From: Methanococcoides orientis
GTDB lineage: Archaea; Halobacteriota; Methanosarcinia; Methanosarcinales; Methanosarcinaceae
Assembly (NCBI RefSeq): GCF_021184045.1
Contig: NZ_CP073710.1
Location: forward strand, 620,001-684,000
Reading direction: 5' to 3'
Length of the DNA stretch: 64,000 nucleotides
The notes beneath the pieces were generated by a model, which did no database searches, was not told the DNA's origin, and saw nothing but the letters and a program-made list of their open reading frames with translations. How positions within the stretch are numbered: position 1 is the first letter of the stretch; the number at the start of each line of letters is the position of its first letter. A program made the translations under genes and the position numbers. Positions 25,181 to 37,200 of the stretch are shown one piece after another.

Positions 25181-27589
25181 ATGAGTGAGCTAACTACAGG
25201 TAGCTTTTCTATCGACGACCTTGAAAATGTTCAGATCACCATCAACAACATTGTAGGTGCTATTGAAAAGGAAGCTGAAAGCATTGATGCTGAAATGGGC
25301 CCTACAGTTAAGCCCGGTGTCTCATCACTAAGAGATTGGGATCACAATATTCTTGACAGGTACAACGCTGTCTACACTCCAATGTGTGACCAGTGTTGTT
25401 ATTGTACCTTCGGACCATGTGATCTTAGCGGTAACAAAGAAGGAGCATGTGGTATCGATCTTGCAGGCCACAATGCACGTGAGTTCATGCTTCGTGTCAT
25501 CACAGGTGCAGCAGCACACTCCGGACACGGAAGACACCTTCTCCATCACCTGATCGACCTGCATGGCAAGGACTTCCCTCTTGATGTCGGTGCTACTAAT
25601 ATTATTGCTCCGAACGTCCAGCTTGTAACTGGTGTCCAGCCAAAGACACTTGGAGATCTCGACAGTGTTCTTAGCTATGTTGAAGAACAGCTTACCCAAC
25701 TGCTTGCAGCTGTCCACATGGGTCAGGAAGGAGCAGCTATTGATTTCGAATCAAAGGCACTTCATGGCGGTATGCTTGATCATGTTGGTATGGAGATCTC
25801 AGATATCGCACAGATATCCTGTCTCGATTTCCCTAAGGCAGATGAGGAGCCACCACTTTCCGATATCGGAATGGGATGTCTTGATTCTTCCAAGCCTACA
25901 CTGATCGTTATCGGACATAACGTTGCAGCAATTACTGATATTATTGATTACATGGATGAAAAGGATCTCAACGATAAGATGGAGATCGGTGGTCTGTGCT
26001 GTACTGCACTTGACATGACCCGTTATAAGGCAGGCGACGGGACACCACCAACCGCAAAGATCGTTGGTACCCTTGCAAAGGAACTGAAGACCATCAGGTC
26101 CGGAATTCCTGATGTTATCGTTGTGGATGAACAGTGTATCCGTGCTGATGTCCTCGAAGAGGCAAGCAAGCTCATGATCCCTGTCATTACAACCAATGAT
26201 AAGGTCATGTACGGACTTAAGGACCGTTCTGATGATGATATCGAAGACATCCTTGAAGACCTTACCACCGGTAAGGAGAAAGGTGCACTCATGTTCGATT
26301 ATGAGAAGCTCGGGGAGCTTGCACCACGTCTTACAATGATGATGTCCGAGATCAGGGAGCAGAAAGGCATCAAGGCACTTCCTGCAGAAGAGGATCTTAA
26401 GACAATTGCAGACTCCTGTGTCCACTGTGGCGCCTGTGAAATTGCATGTCCTGACAGTCTTCCTATCAGTGAGGCATTTACCCGCCTTAGTGAAGGTGAC
26501 CTGACAAAGTTCGAGTGGCTCCACGACAAATGTATTGCATGTGGCCGCTGCGAATACGCATGTCCTAAAGACATCGATATCGTTGACGTTATCGAGAAAT
26601 CCTCACAGCGTGTCATCAGTGAGGAAGTAGGAAAGGTCCGTGTCGGTAGAGGACCTATCAGTGATCCTGAGATCAGGGAAGAAGGTGTCAACCTTGTCCT
26701 TGGTACAACACCAGGTATCGTTGCACTGGTCGGATGTTCCAACTATCCTGACGGGACAAAGGATCTTTACACAGTAGCCGAAGAGATGCTCAGAAGGAAC
26801 TACATCGTTGTTGTTTCCGGCTGTTCCGCAATGGACCTTGGTATGTACAAGAATGAGGATGGCCTGACACTTTATGAGCAGTATCCTTCAAGGTTCAGGA
26901 GCGGTGGCCTGATGAACACAGGTTCATGTGTTTCCAACTCACACATATCAGGAGCGGTTATCAAGGTCGCAGCTATCTTCGCACAGAAGAACATCTCAGG
27001 TAACTTCGAAGAGATCGCAGATTACACTCTAAACCGTGTTGGTGCTGTTGGTGTTGCATGGGGTGCATACTCCCAAAAGGCAGCTTCCATTGGAACAGGA
27101 TGCTCAAGGCTTGGTATCCCTGTAATTCTCGGTCCTCACGGTTCAAAGTATCGCAGAGCACTCATTGCAAAGCCATATGAGGAAGAGAAGTGGACGGTTT
27201 ACGATGCAAGAAATGGTAGTGAGATGAAGATCCCGGCAGCTCCGGACTATCTGCTTACCACTGCTGAGACCGTTGAAGAGATGATGCCAATGCTGGCAAA
27301 GAGCTGTATCCGCCCAAGTGATAACAACATGGGAAGGATGATCAAGCTGACACATTACATCGAGCTTAGCCAGAAATACCTTGGTGTCATGCCTAACGAC
27401 TGGCACAAGTTCGTCAGAACAGAAACTGATCTTCCGCTTGCAAAGCGTGAAGAGCTGCTGAAGATACTTGAAGCCGAACATGGATGGGAGATCGACTGGA
27501 AGAGGAAGAAGATCCTTTCCGGACCAGCAATGAAATCCGATGTTTCAGCACAGCCGACTAACCTTAAGAGACTTTGCAAGGAGGCTTAA
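25181..27589 (+). CDS. cdhA: CODH/ACS complex subunit alpha, carbon monoxide dehydrogenase
   Basis: An 802-residue Ni-Fe-S protein of the acetyl-CoA decarbonylase/synthase complex. It interconverts CO and CO2 and exchanges electrons with ferredoxin. Visible motifs are the N-terminal cluster cysteines from Cys69 ([16 protein letters not shown]), two ferredoxin-type 4Fe-4S motifs ([11 protein letters not shown] at 413-423 and [11 protein letters not shown] at 451-461) and C-cluster region cysteines in [21 protein letters not shown] and [10 protein letters not shown]. The start at 25181 (MSELTTG) follows AGGAGGAG. It is first of six genes; the next ribosome binding site AAGGAGG overlaps its end. 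Confidence 0.97.
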   Translation: MSELTTGSFSIDDLENVQITINNIVGAIEKEAESIDAEMGPTVKPGVSSLRDWDHNILDRYNAVYTPMCDQCCYCTFGPCDLSGNKEGACGIDLAGHNAREFMLRVITGAAAHSGHGRHLLHHLIDLHGKDFPLDVGATNIIAPNVQLVTGVQPKTLGDLDSVLSYVEEQLTQLLAAVHMGQEGAAIDFESKALHGGMLDHVGMEISDIAQISCLDFPKADEEPPLSDIGMGCLDSSKPTLIVIGHNVAAITDIIDYMDEKDLNDKMEIGGLCCTALDMTRYKAGDGTPPTAKIVGTLAKELKTIRSGIPDVIVVDEQCIRADVLEEASKLMIPVITTNDKVMYGLKDRSDDDIEDILEDLTTGKEKGALMFDYEKLGELAPRLTMMMSEIREQKGIKALPAEEDLKTIADSCVHCGACEIACPDSLPISEAFTRLSEGDLTKFEWLHDKCIACGRCEYACPKDIDIVDVIEKSSQRVISEEVGKVRVGRGPISDPEIREEGVNLVLGTTPGIVALVGCSNYPDGTKDLYTVAEEMLRRNYIVVVSGCSAMDLGMYKNEDGLTLYEQYPSRFRSGGLMNTGSCVSNSHISGAVIKVAAIFAQKNISGNFEEIADYTLNRVGAVGVAWGAYSQKAASIGTGCSRLGIPVILGPHGSKYRRALIAKPYEEEKWTVYDARNGSEMKIPAAPDYLLTTAETVEEMMPMLAKSCIRPSDNNMGRMIKLTHYIELSQKYLGVMPNDWHKFVRTETDLPLAKREELLKILEAEHGWEIDWKRKKILSGPAMKSDVSAQPTNLKRLCKEA

Positions 27590-27592
27590 ATC

Positions 27593-28108
27593 ATGGTCGA
27601 CGTAATTAAGAACACCCAGATACACTGCACATACGGTTGCAAGACCTCAAAGGCAGTACAGCCAAATGTAGCTGGAAAGATGATCTCAAAAGCAAAACGC
27701 CCTCTGTTCATTGTAGGATCCCAGATCCTTAAGGACGAAGAGCTGTTGAAGCGTACCATCGAGATTGCAAAGAAAGCAGATTTGCCGGTAGCTGCTACCG
27801 GCCACTCCATCAGTGGAATGGTAGACTCAGGTGTCAATGCAAAATATATCAATGTCCATGCACTGGCAACATATCTTTGTGACCCTGAATGGAAAGGACT
27901 TGACGGCGAAGGTCAGTATGATACCGTAATTATGCTGGGACATTTGAAATACTATGTTAACCAGGTACTTTCCGGTCTCAAGAGCTTTTCCAGCCTTAAG
28001 ACCATTTCAATTGAAAGACATTACATCCAAAATGCTACCATGTCCTTTGGAAACATCAGTCCTGAGGTACACCTTGAAGCACTGGATGAACTGATCGAGA
28101 ATCTATAA
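27593..28108 (+). CDS. cdhB: CODH/ACS complex subunit epsilon
   Basis: A 171-residue protein of the CdhB family. It binds CdhA in the alpha2-epsilon2 subcomplex and is thought to aid electron transfer, possibly through bound flavin. Family features are [19 protein letters not shown] near the start, [12 protein letters not shown], and [16 protein letters not shown]; the fold is nucleotide-binding-like. The gap to cdhA is 3 nt, and AAGGAGG sits inside the end of cdhA. This is the usual family length. Confidence 0.95.
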   Translation: MVDVIKNTQIHCTYGCKTSKAVQPNVAGKMISKAKRPLFIVGSQILKDEELLKRTIEIAKKADLPVAATGHSISGMVDSGVNAKYINVHALATYLCDPEWKGLDGEGQYDTVIMLGHLKYYVNQVLSGLKSFSSLKTISIERHYIQNATMSFGNISPEVHLEALDELIENL

Positions 28109-28169
28109 TCCCGACAAAATCACATAAATCATATTACAAACATTAGGTTACAATTACGGAGGACAAAAT

Positions 28170-29579
28170 ATGGCAGAGGAATTCCCCTTTGAGATATCCC
28201 CTATGTTCGAAGGGGAAAGGATTAGAAAGGACGGCATGCATGTCGAACTCTCAGGACCGAAATCAAAAGGTTACGAGCTTGTAAGAGCTACACCTATGGA
28301 TGAAGTAGAGGATGGTAAGTTCACACTTATCGGTCCTGATCTTTCAGAAATGGAAGAGGGATCAAGACATCCGTTCGCAATGATCTACAAGATCGCAGGA
28401 GAGCTTGTGGAAGAAGACCTTGAGTCTATCGTCGAACGTAGGAACCACGATTTCCAGAACTACATCCAGGGTTTAATGCACCTGAACCAGCGTTACGATG
28501 TATGGATACGTGTCAGCAAGGATGCTGTGGCTAAGGGTTTAACATCCTTTGAGCCAATAGCACAGGCTGTTATGATGCTCTTCAAGAACGAACTTCCATT
28601 CATAGAGAAGGTCGAAGCTGTCTATGTGACTGATCTTGCAGAGATCGAGAAAGAGATGGACAACGTAAAGGCCATCTACAAGTCAAGAGATGACAGGACA
28701 CGTGACCTGCACGATGAGGATGTAGACACATTCTATGGCTGCAGTCTCTGTCAGTCATTTGCTCCATCCAACGTTTGTGTTATCACACCAGACAGGATCT
28801 CACTTTGTGGTGCTATCAACTGGTTCGATGGTCGTGCAGCAGCAAAGGTCGACCCTGAAGGTCCGCAGTTCGCGATTCCTAAGGGCGATGTGATCGATGC
28901 TGAATCCGGTGAATTCTCCGGTGTTAACGAGGTCGCAAAGTCACTTTCAAGCGGTGAATATGACCGTATCAAACTTCACTCTTTCTTTGAATATCCACAC
29001 ACATCATGTGGTTGCTTCGAGGTAGTAGGTTTCTACATACCTGAGGTCGATGGTATTGGCTGGGTAGACAGGGATTATGCAGGCACTGCACCAAATGGTC
29101 TTCCATTCTCTACAATGGCAGGTCAGACCGGTGGTGGAAAGCAGGTATCTGGTTTCCTTGGTGTCGGTATGAATTATTTCAGATCACCAAAGTTCATTCA
29201 GGCTGATGGCGGATGGGACCGTGTCGTATGGATGCCAAAACACCTGAAAGACCGTGTACTTTCTGACATACCTGCTGAGATCGCTGATAAGGTTGCAACC
29301 GAAGAAGATGCTCCGGACCTTGATTCACTGAGAAGTTTCCTTACTGACAAGGAACATCCAATAGTCGAGAGATGGGAATCAGAGGAAGAACCTGAGGCAG
29401 AAGAAGATGTAGAGGAAGAAGCAGCAACATTTGCAGCACCGGCTATGATGCAGGCAGCAATGCCAATGCAGGGTATGCCAATGATGATGCCACCTTCATC
29501 CGGAACTGGCGGTGTCAAGATCATCCTCAAGAATGCAAAGGTCAGCATAGACAAAGTGATAATCCAGAAAAAGGAGTAA
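28170..29579 (+). CDS. cdhC: CODH/ACS complex subunit beta, acetyl-CoA synthase
   Basis: A 469-residue protein that holds the A cluster, where methyl, CO and CoA combine to acetyl-CoA or the reverse. A-cluster cysteines are visible at 191 and 194 (CSLC) and at 280 and 282 (SCGCFE), matching the known Cys-x2-Cys and Cys-x-Cys ligands. Residues about 400-420 are a very acidic linker, followed by a methionine-rich stretch (MMQAAMPMQGMPMMMPPS) before a short C-terminal domain. It is the archaeal form, without the N-terminal CODH-binding domain of bacterial ACS. GGAGG precedes the ATG. Confidence 0.97.
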   Translation: MAEEFPFEISPMFEGERIRKDGMHVELSGPKSKGYELVRATPMDEVEDGKFTLIGPDLSEMEEGSRHPFAMIYKIAGELVEEDLESIVERRNHDFQNYIQGLMHLNQRYDVWIRVSKDAVAKGLTSFEPIAQAVMMLFKNELPFIEKVEAVYVTDLAEIEKEMDNVKAIYKSRDDRTRDLHDEDVDTFYGCSLCQSFAPSNVCVITPDRISLCGAINWFDGRAAAKVDPEGPQFAIPKGDVIDAESGEFSGVNEVAKSLSSGEYDRIKLHSFFEYPHTSCGCFEVVGFYIPEVDGIGWVDRDYAGTAPNGLPFSTMAGQTGGGKQVSGFLGVGMNYFRSPKFIQADGGWDRVVWMPKHLKDRVLSDIPAEIADKVATEEDAPDLDSLRSFLTDKEHPIVERWESEEEPEAEEDVEEEAATFAAPAMMQAAMPMQGMPMMMPPSSGTGGVKIILKNAKVSIDKVIIQKKE

Positions 29580-29591
29580 ACGAGGCCTTCT

Positions 29592-30344
29592 GTGACAAAA
29601 GTAATTGCAATAACAGGTAAGGGTGGAACAGGGAAGACTGCAACAACCAGTCTTCTCATCCGCCATCTTACAAGAACTGATAAGCTTGTCCTCGCTATCG
29701 ACGCAGACCCGGATACAAATCTTCCGGAGACCCTTGGTTGCGAGACTATCAAGACAGTCGGTGATATGAAACAGTTCATGCAGGATGAAAGGGACAACTT
29801 CCCTCCTGACATTAACAAGGAATCCATCTTCGAATCAAAGATCTATGAGATCCTTGAGGAGATGCCCAAGTACGACCTTATCGTAATGGGTCGTCCAGAA
29901 GGCTCAGGATGCTACTGTTATGTCAATAACCTGCTTCGTGGTATCATGGACAAGGTCGTAAAGAACTATGATGTTGTCATTCTCGATACGGAAGCAGGAC
30001 TTGAGCATTTCAGCCGTAAGATCATTCGTGATGTTGATGATCTCATCGTGGTTACCGATGGCTCAAGACGTGGTCTGAGGACCGCCGAGCGCATAAGGGA
30101 ACTTACCGAGGAGCTTGAGACCAATATAAAGAATATCTATGTTGTTGCGAACAAAGTCACAGATGCCAATAAGGAAGAAATCAAGAAAACTGCAAAAGAT
30201 CTTGATCTCGAACTCATCGGAACTGTTCCGATGGACAGCATGATCGCAGAAAGAGACCTTAAAGGGTTACCCCTTTTCGACCTTCCTGACGAGTCTGTTG
30301 CTGTACAAGAGGTTGGAAGGATCGCGGAGAAACTTGGTTTGTAA
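29592..30344 (+). CDS. cooC: CooC/AcsF-type ATPase, nickel insertion factor for CODH/ACS
   Basis: A 250-residue MinD/CooC-type P-loop ATPase. The deviant Walker A is GKGGTGKT at residues 9-16, and switch motifs are visible (DADPDTNLPETLG; VILDTEAGLEHFSR). The cysteines in GSGCYCYVNNLLR form the CxC motif where CooC-type dimers bind nickel. It should use ATP to mature the Ni sites of CdhA or CdhC. It starts with GTG, after GAGG. Its position between cdhC and cdhD is standard for Methanosarcinaceae. Confidence 0.92.
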   Translation: MTKVIAITGKGGTGKTATTSLLIRHLTRTDKLVLAIDADPDTNLPETLGCETIKTVGDMKQFMQDERDNFPPDINKESIFESKIYEILEEMPKYDLIVMGRPEGSGCYCYVNNLLRGIMDKVVKNYDVVILDTEAGLEHFSRKIIRDVDDLIVVTDGSRRGLRTAERIRELTEELETNIKNIYVVANKVTDANKEEIKKTAKDLDLELIGTVPMDSMIAERDLKGLPLFDLPDESVAVQEVGRIAEKLGL

Positions 30345-30384
30345 GAACTTTCATTACTTCACTTAATCAAATGGTGGAATTCAT

Positions 30385-31701
30385 ATGTCAAATAAGATGA
30401 AATTATCAGGTCTTACTGATATCCTTAAAGATCTTGATGTCGAGTCACTTGAAGGAGTGACCATAGAAGGAGACATTGAGCTTGATATCAGTGGAGGCGG
30501 AGGTCTTAATCCTGCTATGGCCTATGCACTTGGTCATGAAGCTGCACAGATCTCATTACATGTCGCAAATATCGCAAGGATGCTGGGATACCCTGTAGAC
30601 CAGCTTTTCGCTGCATCCATGGGCGGACTTCCACAGGCACCTGTAGCCGGACAGTCCAGGATACAGGACCTCATTCCTGCAAAGTTCGATGTTTCTAAGA
30701 TGAGTGAATGGGCAACTCCTATCCAGGAAGTGACCCTTGGTGCTACATCAGCAGATGGTGGTTCAAGGAAGAGCACTGTCACTCTTGGTGGAGAGAATGC
30801 ACTTCCATATTACTTCGATGCTGAAATGCCACACCGCAACTACGTCACAATGGATGTCTTCGATATGCCTATCGGAATGGCAAAATCTGTCAAAGGCAAC
30901 TATGAAGATGTTATCAACGATCCTGCAGAATGGGCAAAGAAGGTCGTACGTGACTTCAACGCAGATATGGTAACAATACACCTTATCTCAACAGATCCTC
31001 TGATCAACGATACACCTGCAAGGGAAGCAGCAAAGGTCGTAGAGGATGTCCTTCAGGCAGTTGACGTACCTATCGTCATTGGTGGTTCAGGTAACCCACA
31101 GAAGGATCCTGAGGTTCTTGAAAAGGCAGCTGAGGTCGCAGAAGGCGAGCGTGTGCTTCTGGCATCTGCAAGTCTCAACCTTGATTACGAAAGGGTTGCA
31201 AAGGCTGCAACAGACCACGGTCATGCAGTACTTTCCTGGACACAGCTTGAGATCAACGCACAGAAGGAACTTAACAGGAAGCTCATGAAGCAGTGCGGAG
31301 TCCCAAGGGACAGCATCGTAATGGACCCGACAACCGCAGCTCTTGGTTACGGTCTGGACTATGCTTACACTAACATGGAACGTATAAGGCTTGCAGGTCT
31401 TATGGGTGATGAAGAACTGACATTCCCAATGTCTTCCGGTACTACCAATGCATGGGGTGCCCGTGAGTCATGGATGAAGGAATCACCACTAAGCCAGGAT
31501 TCCGACTGGGGTCCACGTGAGTACAGAGGTCCTATCTGGGAGATCGTTACAGGTCTTACACTCTCACTTGCAGGAAACGATATGTTCATGATGATGCATC
31601 CAACATCTGTACAGGTTCTCAAAGAGATCACACAGACACTCTATGGTTCCATTGAGGCAGATGAGATCGACATTACCAACTGGATCGGAGCGGAGGTGTG
31701 A
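30385..31701 (+). CDS. cdhD: CODH/ACS complex subunit delta, corrinoid Fe-S protein small subunit
   Basis: A 438-residue protein with a TIM-barrel fold of the CdhD family, the small subunit of the corrinoid/iron-sulfur protein that passes the methyl group between tetrahydro(sarcina)pterin and the A cluster. Visible features are an N-terminal [20 protein letters not shown] segment, [15 protein letters not shown], and [37 protein letters not shown] further on. It is followed after 3 nt by cdhE, and GGAGGTG for cdhE overlaps its last codons. Length is normal. Confidence 0.96.
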   Translation: MSNKMKLSGLTDILKDLDVESLEGVTIEGDIELDISGGGGLNPAMAYALGHEAAQISLHVANIARMLGYPVDQLFAASMGGLPQAPVAGQSRIQDLIPAKFDVSKMSEWATPIQEVTLGATSADGGSRKSTVTLGGENALPYYFDAEMPHRNYVTMDVFDMPIGMAKSVKGNYEDVINDPAEWAKKVVRDFNADMVTIHLISTDPLINDTPAREAAKVVEDVLQAVDVPIVIGGSGNPQKDPEVLEKAAEVAEGERVLLASASLNLDYERVAKAATDHGHAVLSWTQLEINAQKELNRKLMKQCGVPRDSIVMDPTTAALGYGLDYAYTNMERIRLAGLMGDEELTFPMSSGTTNAWGARESWMKESPLSQDSDWGPREYRGPIWEIVTGLTLSLAGNDMFMMMHPTSVQVLKEITQTLYGSIEADEIDITNWIGAEV

Positions 31702-31704
31702 AAA

Positions 31705-33114
31705 ATGAAAATTAACAGCCCTCTTGAAGCTTATAAATTCCTTCCGGGCACCAACTGTGGTGAGTGTGGCGAAACATCCTGTATGGCATTTGCATCCCAC
31801 CTTATTGACAGGTCATTGAAAGCTACTGATTGTACTCCTCTTGTAAGTGAAGAGAAGTACAAGAAGAAATATGCTGAGCTTGAAGCACTTCTTGCACCTG
31901 AGATCAGGGAAGTTGTGATCGGTGTCGGTGAAAAGGCAGTAAGCATTGGTGGCGATGATGTATTGCACCGCCATAAACTTACATTCTTCAACAAGACTGC
32001 ATTCGCATACGATGTCTGGGACACTATGGATGAGAAGGACCTTGTTGAAAGGGTGAACAAGATACAGGACTTCAAGAAATTCTATGTAGGAGATTTCCTG
32101 ACACTTGACATGATCGCAGTGCGCAGCATTTCAGACGATCCTGCAAAGTTCGCAGCAGCAGTAAAGAAAGTAATGGAAACCACTGATTTCCCAATGGTCC
32201 TCTGTTCATTCAATCCTGAAGTTCTCAAAGCAGGACTTGAGGTGGCAGCAGAAAAGAGACCACTTCTTTATGCAGCTAACAAGGACAACTGGCAGGATGT
32301 TGCAGCTCTTGCACAGGAATACAATGTTCCTGTGACAGTGTTCGCACCAAACGATCTTGACATGCTCAAGTCACTGGCCAAGACATTCTCAGAAAATGGT
32401 ATTGAGGATGTTGTCCTCGATCCGGGAACATTCCCAACAGGCAAGGGACTGAGAACAACCTTCCAGAACTTCCTGAAGATCAGAAGGGCAGGCATCAATG
32501 GTGACCGTGACATTGCATTCCCTATCATGGCAGTACCTCTTACAGCATGGATGGCACACGATGACGATGTCAGTGCATCCTACTGGGAAACCGTGGTTGC
32601 ATCAGTATTCACTGTCAAGTACGGCGATATCATGATACTCCATAGTATTGAGGGATACGCACAGTTACCAGAGGTTCACATCCGTGACACCATCTACACC
32701 GACCCACGTAAGCCGGTCACAGTAGATCCGGGAGTCTATGAGGTAGGTTCACCAACAGCAGATTCACCTCTGCTTGTCACAACTAACTTCGCCCTTACAT
32801 ACTACACTGTAGAGAGTGACTTGTCATCCAATGGTATTGACTGTTACCTCACAGCTATCGACACCGATGGTATTGGTGTGGAAGCTGCTGTAGCAGGCGG
32901 TCAGCTCACAGCTGCAAAGATCAAGAAGGGACTGGATGATGCCGGCTTCGACATGAAGGAGAAGCTCAACAACAATGTAGTTGTACTTCCGGGACTTGCA
33001 GCACGTCTTCAGGGTGATGTTGAGGACGAGACTGGTGCCGCTGTTATGATCGGTCCGGCAGATTCAGGAAGACTTCCTGGCTGGATGGAACAGAACTGGC
33101 CACCAAAGAAATAA
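31705..33114 (+). CDS. cdhE: CODH/ACS complex subunit gamma, corrinoid Fe-S protein large subunit
   Basis: A 469-residue protein, the large corrinoid/Fe-S subunit. The N-terminal 4Fe-4S cluster ligands are Cys18, Cys21, Cys26 and Cys43 (NCGECGETSC). A TIM-barrel methyltransferase-like domain (to about residue 320) and a C-terminal cobamide-binding domain (VAGGQLTAAKIKKGLDDAG, LPGLAARLQGDVED) follow. Together with CdhD it carries the methylcobamide. It is the last gene of the operon; a perfect hairpin and T-run lie 15 nt after the stop. Confidence 0.96.
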   Translation: MKINSPLEAYKFLPGTNCGECGETSCMAFASHLIDRSLKATDCTPLVSEEKYKKKYAELEALLAPEIREVVIGVGEKAVSIGGDDVLHRHKLTFFNKTAFAYDVWDTMDEKDLVERVNKIQDFKKFYVGDFLTLDMIAVRSISDDPAKFAAAVKKVMETTDFPMVLCSFNPEVLKAGLEVAAEKRPLLYAANKDNWQDVAALAQEYNVPVTVFAPNDLDMLKSLAKTFSENGIEDVVLDPGTFPTGKGLRTTFQNFLKIRRAGINGDRDIAFPIMAVPLTAWMAHDDDVSASYWETVVASVFTVKYGDIMILHSIEGYAQLPEVHIRDTIYTDPRKPVTVDPGVYEVGSPTADSPLLVTTNFALTYYTVESDLSSNGIDCYLTAIDTDGIGVEAAVAGGQLTAAKIKKGLDDAGFDMKEKLNNNVVVLPGLAARLQGDVEDETGAAVMIGPADSGRLPGWMEQNWPPKK

Positions 33115-33129
33115 ATCAATTTATACTAT

Positions 33130-33163
33130 CCGTGTCAGCTCTGACACGGAAAACCTTTTTTTT
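33130..33163 (+). terminator. cdh operon terminator
   Basis: CCGTGTCAG-CT-CTGACACGG forms a perfect 9-bp stem with a minimal loop. A run of eight T follows within 7 nt (33156-33163). Confidence 0.8.
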
Positions 33164-33186
33164 ATTGTATTACCATTTATCTAGCT

Positions 33187-34122
33187 ATGGCTAAAATCGA
33201 ACCAAAGCGAACTTTTCTAAAACGTCACAACAACATTGTACTTCTCATCGGTGTTTCACTTCTACTTGCAGGTTTTTATGGTCTCTTCTATAGTGGTCAG
33301 GAAGATCAATGGACAATGACAGATGATGGATTGCTGTCATATCCTGAGCGTGAAGAACTTGAATATTCCGTCATCAATCTTGACGACTCCAACCCCGATT
33401 ATGTTGTAAAGACAATCATATACACAAGCAGGGAAGCAGAGGTAGATTCCCTCTTAACGATTCCTTCCACAGATAGCAACAACAGCGATCCTGTCCCTGC
33501 TGTTGTTATCCTGCCGGGCGCAGGCGTTACTAAAGAAGGTGAACATAACCTTTCTGTGCTGCTGGCTGAAATGGGTTATGCATCTATCGTCATCGACCAG
33601 CGTAATCTTGGTGCAGTAAATGTGGAAAATGATATAATGCTCTTCAGGAACGGTGCTGAGCCTGTTGAGTTCCTGATGGTCTATGATGCATTGATGGCAT
33701 CAGATGTACTGCGTGACCAGCCTGAGATCGATGGCTCGAAAATAGCAATGCTTGGCTCTAGCAACGGTGGAAGGTTTGCTATCATTGCAACATCCATTGA
33801 TGAGTCCATATCCGGTGTCATCGGCATAAGTACAAGTGGATATGATTCCGATTCTCTCGATAGGGAAGATGTCATTGATCAGGCAGCCTATGATCTTTAC
33901 ATATCGATCGATCCTGACAACTATGTTGGTGGTATATCTCCACGTCCTTTTGTGATGATACACTCCCTTAATGATACTATCATTCCTTACGATTCTGCAA
34001 TGAACACATTCGAAAAGGCCGAAGAACCAAAGTCATTCGGAGCTGTTGATAGTGCAGCACATGGTTATACTGACGCGATGTATCCATATCTGGAAAGCGG
34101 ATTGGAAGAGATCTTTGCTTAA
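33187..34122 (+). CDS. Membrane-anchored alpha/beta hydrolase
   Basis: A 311-residue protein with one N-terminal helix (about residues 17-37, IVLLIGVSLLLAGFYGLFY) and an extracytoplasmic alpha/beta hydrolase domain. The nucleophile is Ser in LGSSNGGRFA (about residue 197), the acid is Asp in HSLNDTIIP and the base is His in AAHGYTD. It most resembles dienelactone-hydrolase or DUF-type peptidase folds; substrate is unknown. It begins 24 nt after the cdh terminator T-run and so is probably transcribed separately. A bidirectional hairpin separates it from the CobN-like gene. Confidence 0.8.
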   Translation: MAKIEPKRTFLKRHNNIVLLIGVSLLLAGFYGLFYSGQEDQWTMTDDGLLSYPEREELEYSVINLDDSNPDYVVKTIIYTSREAEVDSLLTIPSTDSNNSDPVPAVVILPGAGVTKEGEHNLSVLLAEMGYASIVIDQRNLGAVNVENDIMLFRNGAEPVEFLMVYDALMASDVLRDQPEIDGSKIAMLGSSNGGRFAIIATSIDESISGVIGISTSGYDSDSLDREDVIDQAAYDLYISIDPDNYVGGISPRPFVMIHSLNDTIIPYDSAMNTFEKAEEPKSFGAVDSAAHGYTDAMYPYLESGLEEIFA

Positions 34123-34190
34123 TATATCTATTGATGAACGATTAATGGATAAATGAGCAATTAAGCAATCAAAAAAGTAAAAAAGAAACA

Positions 34191-34210
34191 GGCATCCATC
34201 TAAGGATGCC
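34191..34210. terminator. Bidirectional terminator between convergent genes
   Basis: GGCATCC and GGATGCC form a 7-bp stem with a 6-nt loop. It is followed by a T-rich tract on the plus side (ACTTATTTTT) and by one on the minus side (rc of the A-rich run 34170-34189). It sits between the stops at 34122 and 34219. Confidence 0.65.
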
Positions 34211-34218
34211 ACTTATTT

Positions 34219-37200
34219 TTAGAGTCTTTGTCTGCGGAATCCGTAGATGATAGTTCCTACGGCAACCAGAACAACTGCTGTAGCGATCACGTCAGATCCT
34301 GAGAATCCACTTGAGGATGCATTCTCTTCAGAAGTTGTTTCCTTTGTCATCTCGTATCCTTCCACATAGTTATCATCCACTGCAGATCCCTGTTCTGTAG
34401 CAGTTCCATAACCTGCGGTATCAGTGTTTGTGCTTGTGGTATTGACTATGTTTGCAGAAGGTGTGTTCGAGCTGCTCTTACTGCTGGCACTGGTTTCAGG
34501 ATAACGATGTGTTGCTTCCTGCATAAGTTCATTGTACTTCTCAAGAGTATCCCTATCTACATCTACTCCCAGAAGGGATATCTGTCCGGAGATGAACTGG
34601 TCGAGTGAAGGATTACCACAAGTGTGATGGCAGCAGGTAACACCGTTCTCAGCAACGGACTCAACATAATCTTTAATGAGGCTCTTAAGCACTTCATCAG
34701 ATGCATCCCAGTTACCCTTTCTTGCAGTCTCGATCATCCTTGCGTTCATGGACTGATATGCGTAAGGGTTGTTCTCTTTGATCCAATCTGCATTTTCACC
34801 GGTCATGTATGTCTCATACACACTGTCCCATACATGTTCATCAATTAGGTCAGGGCATACGGCTTCCCATCCCCAGAGATTTTCGATGAAGTCTCCCATA
34901 GCACCTGCTCCTTCAAAGCCATGCTGTTGCATGCCCTCGATCCAGGACGGGTTGAGGTACCTTGTAACGATCTCCCTTGAGAGATATGTCTTAAGGGTCT
35001 CTATTGTTTCAGCATCCGGGTTCTGGAGGTTCATTATGTAAGTGTCCGGAGTTGTACCGGAAGCTTCTCCTACAACCAGCATCAATCCGCCCATGTACTG
35101 GAAGAAATCATCTGTGTCAAGGGCACCGTAGGTGTTTGAACTGCGGCTGTGCAATATAGCTTCAACGTCCTCAAGGTTATCCTCAAAGACTTCCTTATTA
35201 TCCACGGAGCTATCGGCGACATCCCATTGGCTGACGATATCTTCAATGCTCTCTCCCCAGACATATTCACCATATGCATGACTCATCCTTTCCATGTAAA
35301 GGTCAGCAAGAGCCGTGTTGTCTTCCCATGTATCACTCGCAGAGATCGCATTAGCCATACCTGTTCCATAGGCACCATCCTCAGGACCGAATATCCTGAG
35401 CAGTGAAATGGTCATGGATGCCGTTTCATTCTGGAAGGTTGCATTCAGTCCGTTGTAGATGTTGTTGGTATTTTCCCTGACATAGTTCGTGTTCTCTGCA
35501 GGGTCATACGGGATATATTCGGGCGTTGGACGTTCCTCATCCTCTTTATATCCATTATCCGGTGCATTGTATGCGAGATATACCGCTTTATCTATCAGTT
35601 CTACTTTGTGTGGGAAGCTATCCCTGTAAAGACCAGATATCTGTACAAGTACATCTATACGTGGACGACCGAGCTCTGAAGAATCGATCAGCTCTACGTC
35701 TACAACTTTCGTTCCATCCCAAACAGGCTTTACTCCGAGAAGATACAGGATCTCTGCTTCCATTACGCCTTCGTGACGTGTGGATTCTCCTGCCCATAGG
35801 ACAAATGCGACTTTCCTTGGATATTCGCCATTATTCTCAGCCATGTAAATATCAATTGTCTCGTTGGCAAGATCCATTCCAAGTTTCCATGCATGAGGGG
35901 TTGGAATGATCTGTTCATCGGAAGCATAGAAGTTCATTCCTGATGGTAGGGTATCTGGACGTAGTATTGGGTCTCCTCCGAGATTAGCTGCAATATATTT
36001 ACCGTCCATCGCATTGATTACCTGTTGTGTCTCGTTCTCACTCTGACTCAGGGTATTGGCATACTCCACAGAATCTGACAGGTAAGCATCCATTTTTACG
36101 GAACTGTTGCCAACTCCAAGAACCTGTTCCTGAGCATCAGTGGAACCAATTCCCTGATTCAATACGAGGTCAAGAAGTGATACTGATGCATTTTCGGATG
36201 TATTATACAGTGCAACTTCTTCCTTGAAATCATTTCCAAGCATGGAACAGACCATTTCATTTAGTTGTTCATCTTGTGGTGAAGTTCCAAGGATGTGCAG
36301 TCCATATGGCATGGATGTTGTTCTGAGTTCTCTTAAGACATCGTCAAGTTCGTCCAGGAACTCATCTCTGGTAGCATTGTCCTGTGAAAGGCTCATGTCA
36401 ACCCTTTCATCAAGATGTAGTTCGAGTGTCAGGTTTACTATTTCTTTGTAGCGTGCTTCCTGCATACTAGGATCACTGGAAAGGGTGTTGTACTGACCTA
36501 TCTTTTGATTCAACGTTGTGTAGTTACCATAACTTCCGGACATCACAACCGGTGGTATGAGGTGATCGATAATGATGGCATTACCTCTGCGTTTTGCCTG
36601 CATGCCTTCTCCGACACCATCCATTACATATGGATAAACTACAGGTATGTCACCAGTCATTATAGCGGGCCATTCATCTCTGAACAGACCAAATTCTTTT
36701 CCGGGTAACCATTCAACAGTTCCATGTCTTCCCATGTTTATCATTACATCAGCATCGAACTCGTTCTGTAACCAGAGGTAGAATGCGATGTATTGGTGGT
36801 GGGGTGGGAGTTCTCCTGCATGATAAATTGCATCATTGTCCTGTAACCATCCGCGGGTAGGCTGTGGAGCAAGAATTACATTTTCACTGATCTCTATTTT
36901 TGGTATGACTATGAACTTGTTCCCGTTTTCGTCCTCATGGACCATTATCTCTCCGGGTGCTTCACCCCACATATCAATTACTTCCTGTTTTCTCTCTTCG
37001 GGAAGTGCATCGAACCATCCATTATAGGTCTCTTCAGGTATCAGTTCTACTTTGTCGGTATCCACAAGCTCTTCCAGTTTTCCTGGAGCCCATGTGCCTA
37101 TGTTCGTTCCCTGTGTCAGGAAGAGGTCTACAAGTTCTGTTTCGTTAGGGATTTCAGATTCGTTCACTTGATATCCTGCATCATCCATTGCATTCAGTAG

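Noticed and set aside
25799-26524. 241-codon frame antisense to cdhA
   Set aside because: cdhA is certain, and the frame is an antisense shadow with no start signals.
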